A DNA stretch of 49,888 nt from Eutrophocola sp965662685 (GTDB lineage Bacteria > Pseudomonadota > Gammaproteobacteria > Pseudomonadales > Pseudohongiellaceae). Below the pieces are notes generated by a model, which had not been told where the DNA came from, ran no database searches, and was given only the letters and a program-made list of their open reading frames with translations. The position numbers and the translations under genes are program-made. The stretch lies in NCBI GenBank assembly GCA_965662685.1, contig CBFIIQ010000023.1, positions 1-49,888 on the forward strand, in the 5' to 3' direction. Position 1 is the first letter of the stretch, and each line of letters begins with the position of its first letter. This document shows, one piece after another, positions 31,964 through 40,956 of the stretch.

Positions 31964-33453
31964 GCTGGTACCTCCTGACCGGTGCTTTCATCAAAATCCG
32001 GTTCCGGTTCAGGCATGTGCGCGGTACCGTGTATTTCATCAATGATGTCAGGCGGGCTGACAGAAACCGTATGACGTCCCCACATGGTTCTGAACAGGTT
32101 ATAAGCCATCAGAATGGTTCCTGTAAGAAAGATAATGCCGGCAATGAGACGCAAGCCGTAATAAGGCACCATTGACGCCATCACATCATTAAAACTGTAG
32201 CTCAGTTCACCAATACCATCCACGCTTAACCACAACAGGCCCTGGGAAATGCCCGCTCCCCACATGGCAATGACATACAGCATGGTGCCGGCCAGGGCCA
32301 TCCAGAAATGGATATTGGCCAGACGCACACTGTGCAGTTCTCTTCCCATCATCCGTGGCACCATAAAATAGAACGTGCCATAGGTGATCATCGCATTCCA
32401 GCCCAGTGCACCGGAGTGGACATGACCAATGGTCCAGTCGGTAAAGTGACTGACAATATTCACGCTGCGAATAGCCATCATCGGCCCTTCAAAGGTAGCC
32501 AGTCCATAAAAGGCCAGCGCCAGTACGATGAACTTCATCGCCGGATCCACCCTGAGTTTTCGCCACGCCTTGCTTACCGTCATGATGCCGTTGATCATGG
32601 TCGCCCAGGAAGGTGCCAGCAGGATCAGACTCATTACCATGGCCAGCGATTGCACCCATTCGGGTACAGAACTGTAATGCAGGTGATGTGGTCCGGCCCA
32701 GATATAGGTATAGGTGAAAGCCCAGAAAGAAATCACGGAAAGTCGGTAACTCCAGATAGGCTGATTAGCCTGTTTTGGCAGGAAGTAATACACCATGCCT
32801 AGAAAACCACCGGTCAGCAAAAAGCCTACAGCATTATGACCATACCACCACTGCACCACCGCATCCTGCGCGCCGGCAAAAATAGAGTAGGATTTGTTCA
32901 GGGAAACCGGTAACGCCAGATTATTGACTATGTGCAGCATGGCAATAACGATTATCAGCGCACCGTAAAACCAGTTGGAGACATAAATCGGCTTGATACG
33001 ACGGGTAGCAATAGTGCCGAAAAAAACTACTGCAAAACAAACCCATAATATGGTGATTGCGATATCAAAGGGCCATTCCAGTTCGGCATACTCCTTGGTG
33101 GAGGTCCAGCCAGCCAACAGGGAAAGTCCACCCGCCAGCACCACAACCTGCCAGCCGTAGCAGCAGATCCAGGCCAGGCGCGGCATGAAAAGTGGCACGT
33201 TACTGGTACGCTGCACACTGTAAAAGGCCGTCGCCATTAATGCCGATACGCCAAAACCAAAAATAATGCCATTGGTATGCAGGGGTCGCAGGCGTCCAAA
33301 CGACAACCAGAACTGCCCCAGATCCAGTCCCGGCCAGATAAGTTCTGCCGCAATCCAGACACCCACCAGCATGCCAACCACTGCCCAGATTATGGAAAAC
33401 TGGACCAGCCGCTTGACGACACCATCATGATAAATTTCCCGAAAGTCAGTCAT
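31960..33453 (-). CDS. ccoN: cbb3-type cytochrome c oxidase subunit I
   Basis: A 497-residue catalytic subunit with about twelve TM helices. Haem-copper His ligands are recognisable: the low-spin haem His in RPLHTNGIIFGF, the CuB region WWYGHNAVGFLLTGGFLG with the cross-linked Tyr typical of C-type oxidases further on, PHHLHYSSVPEW, and the late pair in VSHFTDWTIGHVHSGALGWN. It reduces O2 to water with proton pumping; C-type oxidases have high O2 affinity. It is first of ccoNOQP. The 117-bp gap upstream contains no FNR-type site, but one stands before the Yip1 gene, so both may be one transcript. Confidence 0.96.
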   Translation of the reverse strand: MTDFREIYHDGVVKRLVQFSIIWAVVGMLVGVWIAAELIWPGLDLGQFWLSFGRLRPLHTNGIIFGFGVSALMATAFYSVQRTSNVPLFMPRLAWICCYGWQVVVLAGGLSLLAGWTSTKEYAELEWPFDIAITILWVCFAVVFFGTIATRRIKPIYVSNWFYGALIIVIAMLHIVNNLALPVSLNKSYSIFAGAQDAVVQWWYGHNAVGFLLTGGFLGMVYYFLPKQANQPIWSYRLSVISFWAFTYTYIWAGPHHLHYSSVPEWVQSLAMVMSLILLAPSWATMINGIMTVSKAWRKLRVDPAMKFIVLALAFYGLATFEGPMMAIRSVNIVSHFTDWTIGHVHSGALGWNAMITYGTFYFMVPRMMGRELHSVRLANIHFWMALAGTMLYVIAMWGAGISQGLLWLSVDGIGELSYSFNDVMASMVPYYGLRLIAGIIFLTGTILMAYNLFRTMWGRHTVSVSPPDIIDEIHGTAHMPEPEPDFDESTGQEVPA

Positions 33454-33570
33454 GGCCTGGGGATAACTCCTTTAGTCTTGCGTATTTATTTGTCTTAATT
33501 AGTGCTGGTTAAAAACCCTGTACTATTTCATCTTCGTCTTTGTCTTTCAGACCTGTTCAAGACGCCTCTT

Positions 33571-34164
33571 CTAAACACCAAGAGAAGGACCAATTCCATA
33601 AGTCCACAATGCCGCCGACATACCGAGCAAGCTGACAAAGGCTACCAGCAACCAGCCCACCAGAGAGGAGGACATCAGCATGCCGCGTTCGGGGGGAATA
33701 TTCATCACTATCGGCAAGCCGCGATACAACAGAGTCATTGACCACATCACCGCCGGAATAAGGATCAACACATTGAAGAAGACCTGCGGGTAAATGTGCG
33801 AGGCACTGGCAACACACAAGGGTGCCACCACCACGGTAAAAAAGGCAAACAGTCTCTCCGTCGGTACATTGCCACCGCCATAGGTTTTTGACATCCAGCG
33901 GGCAATCAGCACTGTTGAGATATACCCCAGTATCAGGGCATCAGCATAAAAAAAACTGATAATAATCCGGGAAGTGGTATCGAAATAAAGAGGGTCGTTA
34001 GAGCCCAGCCGCCAGCCAAAAAATGTAGAACCAATCCAGGAAAAAATCGGAGGCATCAGGATAAAAAGAAAAGTGAGTTTTTGGACAGCGCCAATGATAC
34101 GGGCATTACCTGCGGCAATTTCCCTGAAAACAGCACCTGGGCTATGTAAGACGGCTACAAGCAA
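33571..34164 (-). CDS. Yip1-family membrane protein
   Basis: A 197-residue protein with about five TM segments. The Yip1-domain layout is visible: a short amphipathic start VAVLHSPGAVFREI, TM1 TFLFILMPPIFSWIG, LILGYISTVLIARWM, then PLCVASASHIYPQVFFNVLILIPAVMWSMTLLYRGLPIVM and a last TM. Bacterial Yip1 proteins are mostly of unknown function. The start TTG 34164 lacks a strong ribosome site but matches the family N-terminus. It lies 117 bp before ccoN in the same direction, directly under an FNR-type promoter, which suggests a role tied to microaerobic respiration (inference). Confidence 0.75.
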   Translation of the reverse strand: MLVAVLHSPGAVFREIAAGNARIIGAVQKLTFLFILMPPIFSWIGSTFFGWRLGSNDPLYFDTTSRIIISFFYADALILGYISTVLIARWMSKTYGGGNVPTERLFAFFTVVVAPLCVASASHIYPQVFFNVLILIPAVMWSMTLLYRGLPIVMNIPPERGMLMSSSLVGWLLVAFVSLLGMSAALWTYGIGPSLGV

Positions 34165-34197
34165 AAGTCTATCCGTAACAAAATCAAGATGATTTAA

Positions 34198-34246
34198 AAA
34201 CAGGCATTATAGAGAAGTATACCCATGAACAATTGATAAATATCAA
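34198..34246 (-). promoter_or_regulatory. FNR/Anr-type class II promoter
   Basis: The site TTGATAAATATCAA (34233-34246) is a perfect FNR consensus. On the minus strand a perfect TATAAT (34211-34206) follows. Placing the start of transcription near 34198 puts the box centre at -41.5, the standard class II activation distance. The leader to the Yip1 start would be 34 nt. It should induce the Yip1 gene, and probably ccoNOQP, when O2 falls. The remaining 168 bp of the gap to the SnoaL-like gene show nothing further. Confidence 0.82.
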
Positions 34247-34414
34247 CTCTATTGCGAACCCGTTAATCTTAACCCATTTGAAACCTCAAAGCACAGAAGC
34301 AGCATCGGTTGTTCATGGTGAATGACAGTATGTATTGAGCAAAAAACCAGGCAATGGCGCTAATTATGCTTTTCACTTTGTGATCATTGAAAGACCCAAA
34401 CTCAAGCTGGCTGT

Positions 34415-35023
34415 TTAGTCAGGCACCGCCAGACCCGCCCAGCCAAACACATCTTCAAGAACGGCCGTCACCGTTTCCGGCCTGTCTTCCCCGGGTAGAT
34501 CGTTACTGGGTTCATAACCTGTCAGGCTAAGGCTGTAACAGAGGTTTCTATAGGAAGGCCGGTATTGCGCCAGTTTGTCTTTTGCTATGTTGACCGTTTC
34601 GCCTGGAATAACAGGGGTAAACTCATCACGACGATAGATGGCCCCAAAACTCATCAAGCCCCATTCGCCATCCCGTTTCTCCACCTTGTACAACATCAGG
34701 CAATGAGCCGACAGTGTCAGCTCAACGCCGTCAATGGTTTCCGGAATATCGATAATGCCACCCAGAGTAGCCACGGCCTTGTCACCATTGAGTGTCACCA
34801 GCACAGGCCCCAGCCGATGCTTGGCCCGCATGCCTCTGTCATACATCCCTTTAGAGGCTTTCACAAAATCCTTACCATTCCCCTGGAACCAGCTTATCTC
34901 CACATGGGAATCTTCAAAAAAGCATTCTGCCATTCTGTTCCACATACACATATCGCGGCTTTCCCGTTCCCTTACAACCAGTTGCGTGATAACGGTAATA
35001 TCCGCGGCTTGTTCCGGTGTCAT
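34415..35023 (-). CDS. SnoaL-like/NTF2-fold protein
   Basis: A 203-residue cytoplasmic protein of the SnoaL-like (NTF2) superfamily. It opens ITVITQLVVRERESRDMCMWNRMAECFFEDSHVEISWFQGNGKDFV, the helix-turn-strand pattern of the cone-shaped fold, then KHRLGPVLVTLNGDKAVATLGG (beta strands). The first 150 residues fill one NTF2 domain; the rest is an extra tail. Relatives include bile-acid 7-alpha-dehydratase-like and scytalone-dehydratase-like enzymes, as well as non-catalytic ligand binders. ATG 35023 follows CAGGAG; the frame extends 25 codons further with no support. Its real substrate is unknown. Confidence 0.75.
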   Translation of the reverse strand: MTPEQAADITVITQLVVRERESRDMCMWNRMAECFFEDSHVEISWFQGNGKDFVKASKGMYDRGMRAKHRLGPVLVTLNGDKAVATLGGIIDIPETIDGVELTLSAHCLMLYKVEKRDGEWGLMSFGAIYRRDEFTPVIPGETVNIAKDKLAQYRPSYRNLCYSLSLTGYEPSNDLPGEDRPETVTAVLEDVFGWAGLAVPD

Positions 35024-35172
35024 GACATACTCCTGCAATAAATTTTTTATATTTTGATTAGTATTCAAAAGGTACAAGGAAAATGGGTGAAGGCGCAAGG
35101 TACCGATGCGGTGACATTGTCAGTTGTCGGATGGCGCTCTACTTACCCAACCTACAGTTACACCAGTTACAT

Positions 35173-35463
35173 TCCTCTTGCCTCTTGCCTCTTGTCTCTT
35201 GCCTCTTGCCTCTTGTCTCTTGCCTCTTGTCTCTTGCCTCTTGCCTCTTGCCTCTTGCCTCATGCCTCTTGCCTCTTGCATCCTGCATCCTGCATCCCAA
35301 AAAAAGGCGCCATTTCTGACGCCTTCTCCACCCTGCCCACCTTTTATCCTTTTTCCTTTTTCCTTTATCCGCCTCATTACAAAACCTCGGATGCGCTGCG
35401 CTTATCCGACCTACAAATCTTGCAACTTGCAACTTGTAACTTGTAACTTGTAACTTGAGACTT
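35173..35463. repeat. Composite heptamer element between divergent genes
   Basis: It starts with a long array of CTTGCCT/CTTGTCT heptamers (35173-35280), then CTGCATC heptamers (35281-35297), a poly-A plus GC hairpin (35299-35323), GCCCACC and a TTTATCC/TTTTTCC array ending TTTATCCGC (35372). A REP-like palindrome (35387-35414) and an array of CTTGCAA, CTTGTAA and CTTGAGA (35419-35463) follow. The left GGATAAA end is missing or unrecognisable, so the copy is rearranged. The 537-bp gap between the SnoaL-like gene and pntA is otherwise A/T-rich without a gene. Confidence 0.88.
35299..35323 (-). terminator. Element-borne terminator-like hairpin
   Basis: Hairpin GGCGCCATTTCTGACGCC (35306-35323) with a minus-strand T-run (35305-35299). 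No minus-strand gene ends nearby, so here it is probably carried passively by the element. Confidence 0.45.
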
Positions 35464-35560
35464 TCCCCCACATCCCGCTTCGCGCATGAAACAATTGAAT
35501 ATTTCCCTCAAAAATAGTTTACTGACTCACATAATTATAAGCATATAAAAGGCCTTCCCC

Positions 35561-37120
35561 ATGCTGATCGGTATTCCAAAAGAAATTCATGCGGGCGAAA
35601 AACGTGTCGCTACCACTCCTGAAGCCGCTGAAAAAATCCGCGCTCTGGGTTTTGATGTTGCTATCGAAACCGGCGCTGGTGCAGCCGCCAATTTTTCTGA
35701 TGACACCTATCGCGAAGCTGGTGTAAACGTTGTCGAGACTGCTCGGGAAATCTGGGAAAAAGCCGACATCATTCTGAAAGTGCGTCCCCCAGAGACCCAT
35801 CCCGAACTGTGTGTGGATGAAGCAGAACTGCTCCATAAACACCAGATCCTGATCAGTTTTATTCAGCCAGGTATCAATACAGAACTGCTGGAACATCTGT
35901 CCCGCTCCGGCGGCACGGTATTAGCCATGGACAGTATTCCGCGAATCTCCCGCGCCCAGAAAATGGATGCGCTGAGCTCCATGGCCAACATTGCCGGTTA
36001 TCGCGCCGTGGTGGAAGCTGCCCAGCATTTCGGGCGCTTCTTTACCGGTCAAATTACCGCTGCCGGCAAAGTACCTCCCGCCAAGGTGCTGGTAATCGGT
36101 GGTGGCGTGGCAGGACTGGCAGCCATCGGGGCAGCCAAAAGTATGGGTGCCATTGTGCGTGCCTTTGATACCCGTCCCGAAGTAAAGGAACAGGTTGAAA
36201 GTATGGACGCTGAGTTCCTTATGCTGGATTTTGAGGAAGACGGCAGTGGTGAGGGCGGTTATGCCAAGACCATGAGCGAGGAATTCATCAAGAAGGAAAT
36301 GGAGTTATTCGCCAGGCAGGCGATGGAGGTGGATATCGTGATTACCACCGCCCTGATTCCTGGCAAACCGGCACCGGAACTTTGGACCGAAGCCATGGTG
36401 GAATGCATGAAAGACGGCAGCGTGATTGTCGATCTGGCAGCAGAGATGGGCGGCAACTGCAAACTCACCGAAGCCGACAAGGTGGTGGTGAAGCATGGAG
36501 TCACCCTGATTGGCTATAGCGATCTGCCATCCCGACTCGCTGCACAATCGAGCCAGTTATATGCGACCAATCTATTCCATCTGCTCAGTGATATGACCCC
36601 GGAAAAAGAAGGTCAGGCGCAGGTCGATATGGAAGATGAAGTGATTCGCGGCGCCACGGTAATTAAGGAAGGCGAGATTACCTGGCCACCACCGGCCCCA
36701 CGACTCTATGCGGTACCGCAAAAGCAAGAGGACACCGCGACACCAGTGCCTGCAAGCAATGCCGCAGACTCAGGCCCCGGTGGATTCAAATCGCTGGCGC
36801 TATTGGCCATCTGCGGTTTACTGCTGCTGGGACTGGGCTCCGTTGCGCCGGCAGAATTTATGTCCCATTTCACGGTTTTCGTTTTGTCCTGTTTCATCGG
36901 TTATATGGTGATCTGGAATGTCAGCCCCTCATTGCACACCCCATTAATGAGCGTCACCAATGCCATAAGCAGTATTATCATCATTGGCGCCCTGCTCCAG
37001 ATATCTTCCCCTGACGGGCTGACCAGTTTTCTTGCTGCCTTTGCCATCCTGATTACCAGCATCAATATCGTCGGTGGTTTTGCAGTGACCCAACGCATGT
37101 TGGCGATGTTTAGAAAATAA
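35561..37120 (+). CDS. pntA: NAD(P) transhydrogenase subunit alpha
   Basis: A 519-residue proton-translocating transhydrogenase alpha subunit of the E. coli-like fused type. Domain dI binds NAD(H): PKEIHAGEKRVATTPE at the start, GITAAGKVPPAKVLVIGGGVAGLAAIG (Rossmann, about residues 166-192) and the RXDXXXQ-type NAD loop region. After a linker rich in Ala and Pro (about 395-410) come three to four TM helices of dII (LALLAICGLLLLGLG onward). With PntB it couples hydride transfer from NADH to NADP+ to proton entry. ATG 35561 begins the standard MLIGIPKE sequence. pntB starts 80 nt later after a very A-rich spacer. Confidence 0.95.
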   Translation: MLIGIPKEIHAGEKRVATTPEAAEKIRALGFDVAIETGAGAAANFSDDTYREAGVNVVETAREIWEKADIILKVRPPETHPELCVDEAELLHKHQILISFIQPGINTELLEHLSRSGGTVLAMDSIPRISRAQKMDALSSMANIAGYRAVVEAAQHFGRFFTGQITAAGKVPPAKVLVIGGGVAGLAAIGAAKSMGAIVRAFDTRPEVKEQVESMDAEFLMLDFEEDGSGEGGYAKTMSEEFIKKEMELFARQAMEVDIVITTALIPGKPAPELWTEAMVECMKDGSVIVDLAAEMGGNCKLTEADKVVVKHGVTLIGYSDLPSRLAAQSSQLYATNLFHLLSDMTPEKEGQAQVDMEDEVIRGATVIKEGEITWPPPAPRLYAVPQKQEDTATPVPASNAADSGPGGFKSLALLAICGLLLLGLGSVAPAEFMSHFTVFVLSCFIGYMVIWNVSPSLHTPLMSVTNAISSIIIIGALLQISSPDGLTSFLAAFAILITSINIVGGFAVTQRMLAMFRK

Positions 37121-37156
37121 AAAAATAAAAAAATAAAAAAATAAAAAATTTAGTCA
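37117..37156. repeat. A-rich octamer tandem repeat between pntA and pntB
   Basis: The spacer after pntA holds about four to five copies of an 8-mer AAAAAATA, beginning in the last codons and stop of pntA. The whole 80-bp spacer is over 85% A/T. It has an 8-bp, not a 7-bp, period, so it is separate from the heptamer families. It leaves the pntB start unstructured. Confidence 0.7.
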
Positions 37157-37200
37157 ATAAAAAACAAATAAAAAATTACAAAACAAATGGGAAATAAAAG

Positions 37201-38598
37201 ATGTCCGAAGGAATAATTACCATGGCCTATCTGGGCGCCAGTATTCTGTTTATTCTGGCACTGAGCGGTCTGAGCAACCAGGAAACAGCGCGCCGTGGTA
37301 ACTATTTTGGTATGAGCGGTATGGTCATTGCCTTACTGGCTACCATTCTCGGTATCGTCACCGCCAATTACCTGCTGATGTTTGCCTGCATTGCCATTGG
37401 CGGTGTGATCGGTCTGGTATTGGCAAAGAAAGTGGAAATGACCCAGATGCCGGAACTGGTGGCAATCCTCCACAGCCTGGTTGGCCTTGCGGCAGTGGTG
37501 GTAGGTTTCGGTACTTTTCTTGATCACAGCGTTGTCTTCACCGGTGTAGAGAAAACCATTCATAGTGTGGAAATTTATCTCGGCATCCTGATCGGCGCCC
37601 TGACCTTTTCCGGCTCGGTTTTGGCCTATCTCAAACTCAGTGCCAAAATCGGTGGCAAGCCCCTGCTCTTACCCGGACGTCATTTCCTTAACCTGATTTT
37701 ATTGCTGGGTGCTATTGCCTACCTGGTTCAGTTTATCAATGCCACGAATGACATGGCGGCACTTCATTATTTGCTGGTTATGACCGCAATAGCGCTGCTG
37801 TTTGGTATCCATATGGTACTGGCCATTGGCGGTGCCGACATGCCGGTGGTGGTGTCAATGCTGAACTCCTATTCCGGCTGGGCAGCTGCAGCCACCGGTT
37901 TCATGCTTAGCAATGATCTGTTGATTGTCATTGGTGCCCTGGTAGGGTCCAGTGGCGCCATTCTCAGCTACATTATGTGCCGGGCCATGAACCGTAAATT
38001 CCTCTCCGTCATAGCCGGCGGCTTTGGTACCACCAGCAGCAAGGGGTCTGGCGCCTCAGCCAGCGGCAGCGAAGCAGACGTGCAGGCCATCGATTCAGAA
38101 TCAGTGGCCAATATGTTACTGGCGGCAAAAAAAGTCATGATCCTGCCCGGCTACGGCATGGCCGTCGCCCAGGCCCAGCATTCGGTGTTTGAGATGAGCC
38201 GGAAATTACGCGAAGCCGGGGTTGATGTGCGCTTCGGTATTCATCCGGTGGCCGGGCGTATGCCGGGGCATATGAATGTGCTGTTGGCGGAAGCCAGAGT
38301 GCCTTATGACATCGTGTTTGAAATGGAAGAAATTAATGAGGACTTTCCCAATGTGGATGTTTCCATCGTGATTGGCGCCAATGATATCGTCAATCCGGCA
38401 GCCCAGGAAGTCCCTGACAGCCCCATCGCCGGCATGCCGGTCCTCGAACCCTGGCTGGGAAAAACCACTGTTGTACTGAAACGTTCCATGGCCTCAGGCT
38501 ACGCCGGCGTCGACAATCCCCTGTTCTACAAGGAAAACACCCGCATGCTCTTTGGCGACGCCAAAGCCAGCATCGATGAAGTCCTGAAAAATCTTTAA
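37201..38598 (+). CDS. pntB: NAD(P) transhydrogenase subunit beta
   Basis: A 465-residue beta subunit: nine or so TM helices (dII) up to about residue 265, then the NADP(H)-binding dIII. dIII shows the diagnostic GYGMAVAQAQHSVFEMSRKLREAGVDVRFGIHPVAGRMPGHMNVLLAEARVPYDIV, EDFPNVDVSIVIGANDIVNPAA and the closing KRSMASGYAGVDNPLFYKENTRMLFGDAK. Proton channel His and Asn are in the TM region (LHYLLVMT, INATNDMAALHY). It forms the complex with PntA. ATG 37201 has GGGAAATAAAAG before it. A heptamer element begins 3 nt after the stop. Confidence 0.96.
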   Translation: MSEGIITMAYLGASILFILALSGLSNQETARRGNYFGMSGMVIALLATILGIVTANYLLMFACIAIGGVIGLVLAKKVEMTQMPELVAILHSLVGLAAVVVGFGTFLDHSVVFTGVEKTIHSVEIYLGILIGALTFSGSVLAYLKLSAKIGGKPLLLPGRHFLNLILLLGAIAYLVQFINATNDMAALHYLLVMTAIALLFGIHMVLAIGGADMPVVVSMLNSYSGWAAAATGFMLSNDLLIVIGALVGSSGAILSYIMCRAMNRKFLSVIAGGFGTTSSKGSGASASGSEADVQAIDSESVANMLLAAKKVMILPGYGMAVAQAQHSVFEMSRKLREAGVDVRFGIHPVAGRMPGHMNVLLAEARVPYDIVFEMEEINEDFPNVDVSIVIGANDIVNPAAQEVPDSPIAGMPVLEPWLGKTTVVLKRSMASGYAGVDNPLFYKENTRMLFGDAKASIDEVLKNL

Positions 38599-38600
38599 AA

Positions 38601-38820
38601 CGGATAAAGGATAACGGCAGATAAAGGATAAAAGAAAAAGGATAAAGGTGACCATTGAAGACCGGAACACTTTTTAAAGGCGACACAGTCGCCTTCTTGT
38701 GACTTGAGACTTGTAACTTGCGACTTCCCCTCTAAATCCCGACCCAAAAAAAAGGCGCCACACCTGACGCCTTCTCAATACTGCCCACCTTTATCCTTTT
38801 TCCTTTATCTTTTTTCCGCC
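38601..38820. repeat. Complete composite heptamer element filling a convergent gap
   Basis: It occupies the whole gap between the stops of pntB (+) and the molybdenum hydroxylase gene (-). Order: GGATAAA-type array, GGTGACCATTGA, CCGGAAC linker, small hairpin GGCGACAC-AGTCGCC (about 38679-38694), CTTGTGA/CTTGAGA/CTTGTAA/CTTGCGA array (38697-38726), poly-A plus GC hairpin (38746-38771), TGCCCACC and a TTTATCC-type array to 38819. Both outer arrays present GGATAAA-like heptamers to the coding strand of the gene ending there. Confidence 0.9.
38746..38771 (-). terminator. Element-borne terminator of the molybdenum hydroxylase gene
   Basis: Hairpin GGCGCCACACCTGACGCC (38754-38771); on the minus strand it is followed by eight T (38753-38746). 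It stands 50 nt after the stop of the minus-strand gene, in good position for an intrinsic terminator. Confidence 0.75.
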
Positions 38821-40956
38821 TTAGGAAATTCTTTCAAACGGCAACCTTCGTACACGCTCGCCGGTAAGCTGATACCACGCATTAGCTACCGCCGGCGCAA
38901 TACCCGGTGTCGCAGGTTCACCAATACCGGAGGGGTCAATCTCGGATTCAACGATATGCACATCGAATGCCGGTGCCTGGTTCATGCGAATCACCGGGTA
39001 ATTATGGAAATTCGAGGTCTGTACAACACCGTTGTCCATATTGATTTCTCCGTACAACGCGGCACTAAGACCATACATGATGGCGCTCTCAACCTGGGCT
39101 TCAATAATATGCGGGTTGATCGGCATCCCGCAGTCCACGACACAGAACACCTTGTCCACCTTGATACGGCCGGCATTGTCGCGGGAGATATCAACCACCT
39201 GCGCCACCCTGCCACCAAAGGCTTCGGTGAAGGCAAAGCCACGACCGGTTCCTTCAGGCATGCTGGCACCCCAGTTTGCCCGTTCCGCTACCAAGCGAAT
39301 GACTGCCATGGAGCGCTCGTCATCCATCAGATCAAGACGCCCCTGAATTGGATCCTTACCAGCGGCAACCAGAGCCTCATCAATGATGGTTTCCTTGGAA
39401 AACTGGCTGTGGGTATGGCCCACTGAGCGCCAGAACAAAACCGGCACGCCGGTTTTCGCCATGTGAATATCTACACTGACATTGGGAATGTGATACGGCA
39501 GTTCAGCTGCACCTTCAAAACTCAGGGCATCGACACCGTTCTGAATCATACCGGCAAGAAAAGTATCCTGAATCAGCGACTGCCCTACCAGGCGATTTTC
39601 CCAGGCCGTAATATTACCGAGACCATCAAGACCAACACGCATCTTGTGGATATTCATCGGACGGTAGAAACCGGCCGCCATGTCGTCTTCACGGGTATAT
39701 TGCAGCTTCACCGGATAGCGTTCACCGGTAGCCTTGAGAATGGACGCCACTTCGACATCCAGATCCGGCGACACATTGCCGCGACGACCAAAACCGCCCC
39801 CGGCATAGAGATTTTCCAGTTCCACTTGCTCCAGTGGTACGCCTAAAAATTCCGCCACCCGTTGCTGTTCAACGGAAGGCATCTGGGTACCGGAACGAAT
39901 CACATAACGGTCGCCAATCTTTTCAATAGTACTGTTCAATGGTTCCATTGGCGCATGGGACAGAAAAGGAAACTCATAGGTCGCCTCAATAGTCTGTGCA
40001 GCAGAGGCCAGCGCTGCTGACGAATCCCCTTCCACTTCCATAGGCGTTCCAGGCTGCATGGCCATTTCAGCATAGTCGCGGAAAATATCTTCATCACTGC
40101 GCATTTCAGCCGCACTGTTATCCCATTCGGTAATCAGCGCATCACGACCACGCTTGGCGGTATGGAAATTTTTCGCCAGCACGGCGACACCGCGCGGGAT
40201 CTCAACCACATCGACAATGCCAGGAATTTTTCGTGTTTCTGTGTCATCGAAAGACGACAGTTTGGCACCAAAACGTGGCGCATGAGCAACAACGGCGGTC
40301 ATCGTTCCCGGGCGCTGAATATCAATTGTAAAGGTGGCTTTGCCAGTGACTTTTTCCAGCGTATCCACTTTCGGCAGGCTGGAACCAATCAGCGTGTACT
40401 GGCCGGCAGGTTTAAAGGACACATCTTCCGGCACGGGCAAGGCAGCAGCGGCTTCAGCAAATGCGCCAAAGCCAGATTCACGGCCACTGGCTGCGTGACT
40501 GATAACACCCTGGCTCACGCTGATTTCAGCTTCAGGCACATTCCAGCTGTCAGCCGCAGCAGTGACCAGCATGGCACGGCAGGCAGCGCCTACGGTACGG
40601 TACTGCACCCAGCAATTGGGAATACTCATGGAGCCACCGGTGCCCTGCAGGCCCAGCATCAAATGCATGTACAAGCCTACATTGGCAGGCGCAGATTCAA
40701 CCTTCATCTGCTCCCAGGACGCATCAAGCTCTTCAGCGATCAAGGTCGCCAGGCCGGTATAAATCCCCTGGCCCATCTCGGTATGTTTGGAAATAACCGT
40801 CACGCTATTGTCAGGCGCGATACGCACAAAGGCATTGGTTGGCCAGCTGCTCGGTGCCGGGCCGAATTGAGCCAGTGCATTTTTAACCGGAATATGAAAA
40901 CCGATAACCAGACCTGTGCCCAGTGCTGTGCCTTTTAAAAATTGTCGTCTTTCCAC
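38821..40956 (-). CDS. Exported molybdenum hydroxylase large subunit (IorB/xanthine dehydrogenase family)
   Basis: A 711-residue molybdopterin-binding subunit of the aldehyde oxidase/xanthine dehydrogenase family, closest in layout to isoquinoline 1-oxidoreductase beta. A twin-arginine signal ERRQFLKG heads the chain, pointing to Tat export of the folded cofactor enzyme. Mo-domain segments include EMGQGIYTGLATLIAEELDA, GLQGTGGSMSI, YAGGGFGRRG, WRSVGHTHSQF and the C-terminal GIGEPATPGIAPAVANA with the catalytic Glu. It hydroxylates an N-heterocycle or oxidises an aldehyde. No [2Fe-2S] small subunit is adjacent. The divergent cytochrome c gene is the likely electron partner. The start ATG has AAGGTGG just upstream. 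Confidence 0.87.
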   Translation of the reverse strand: MERRQFLKGTALGTGLVIGFHIPVKNALAQFGPAPSSWPTNAFVRIAPDNSVTVISKHTEMGQGIYTGLATLIAEELDASWEQMKVESAPANVGLYMHLMLGLQGTGGSMSIPNCWVQYRTVGAACRAMLVTAAADSWNVPEAEISVSQGVISHAASGRESGFGAFAEAAAALPVPEDVSFKPAGQYTLIGSSLPKVDTLEKVTGKATFTIDIQRPGTMTAVVAHAPRFGAKLSSFDDTETRKIPGIVDVVEIPRGVAVLAKNFHTAKRGRDALITEWDNSAAEMRSDEDIFRDYAEMAMQPGTPMEVEGDSSAALASAAQTIEATYEFPFLSHAPMEPLNSTIEKIGDRYVIRSGTQMPSVEQQRVAEFLGVPLEQVELENLYAGGGFGRRGNVSPDLDVEVASILKATGERYPVKLQYTREDDMAAGFYRPMNIHKMRVGLDGLGNITAWENRLVGQSLIQDTFLAGMIQNGVDALSFEGAAELPYHIPNVSVDIHMAKTGVPVLFWRSVGHTHSQFSKETIIDEALVAAGKDPIQGRLDLMDDERSMAVIRLVAERANWGASMPEGTGRGFAFTEAFGGRVAQVVDISRDNAGRIKVDKVFCVVDCGMPINPHIIEAQVESAIMYGLSAALYGEINMDNGVVQTSNFHNYPVIRMNQAPAFDVHIVESEIDPSGIGEPATPGIAPAVANAWYQLTGERVRRLPFERIS

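Noticed and set aside
33454..33570. Second FNR box directly before ccoN
   Set aside because: No TTGAT-N4-ATCAA-like site was found in this gap on either strand.
35120..35471. Overlapping frames with KRQEARG repeats on both strands
   Set aside because: They are translations of the CTTGCCT/CTTGTCT array; not supported as genes.
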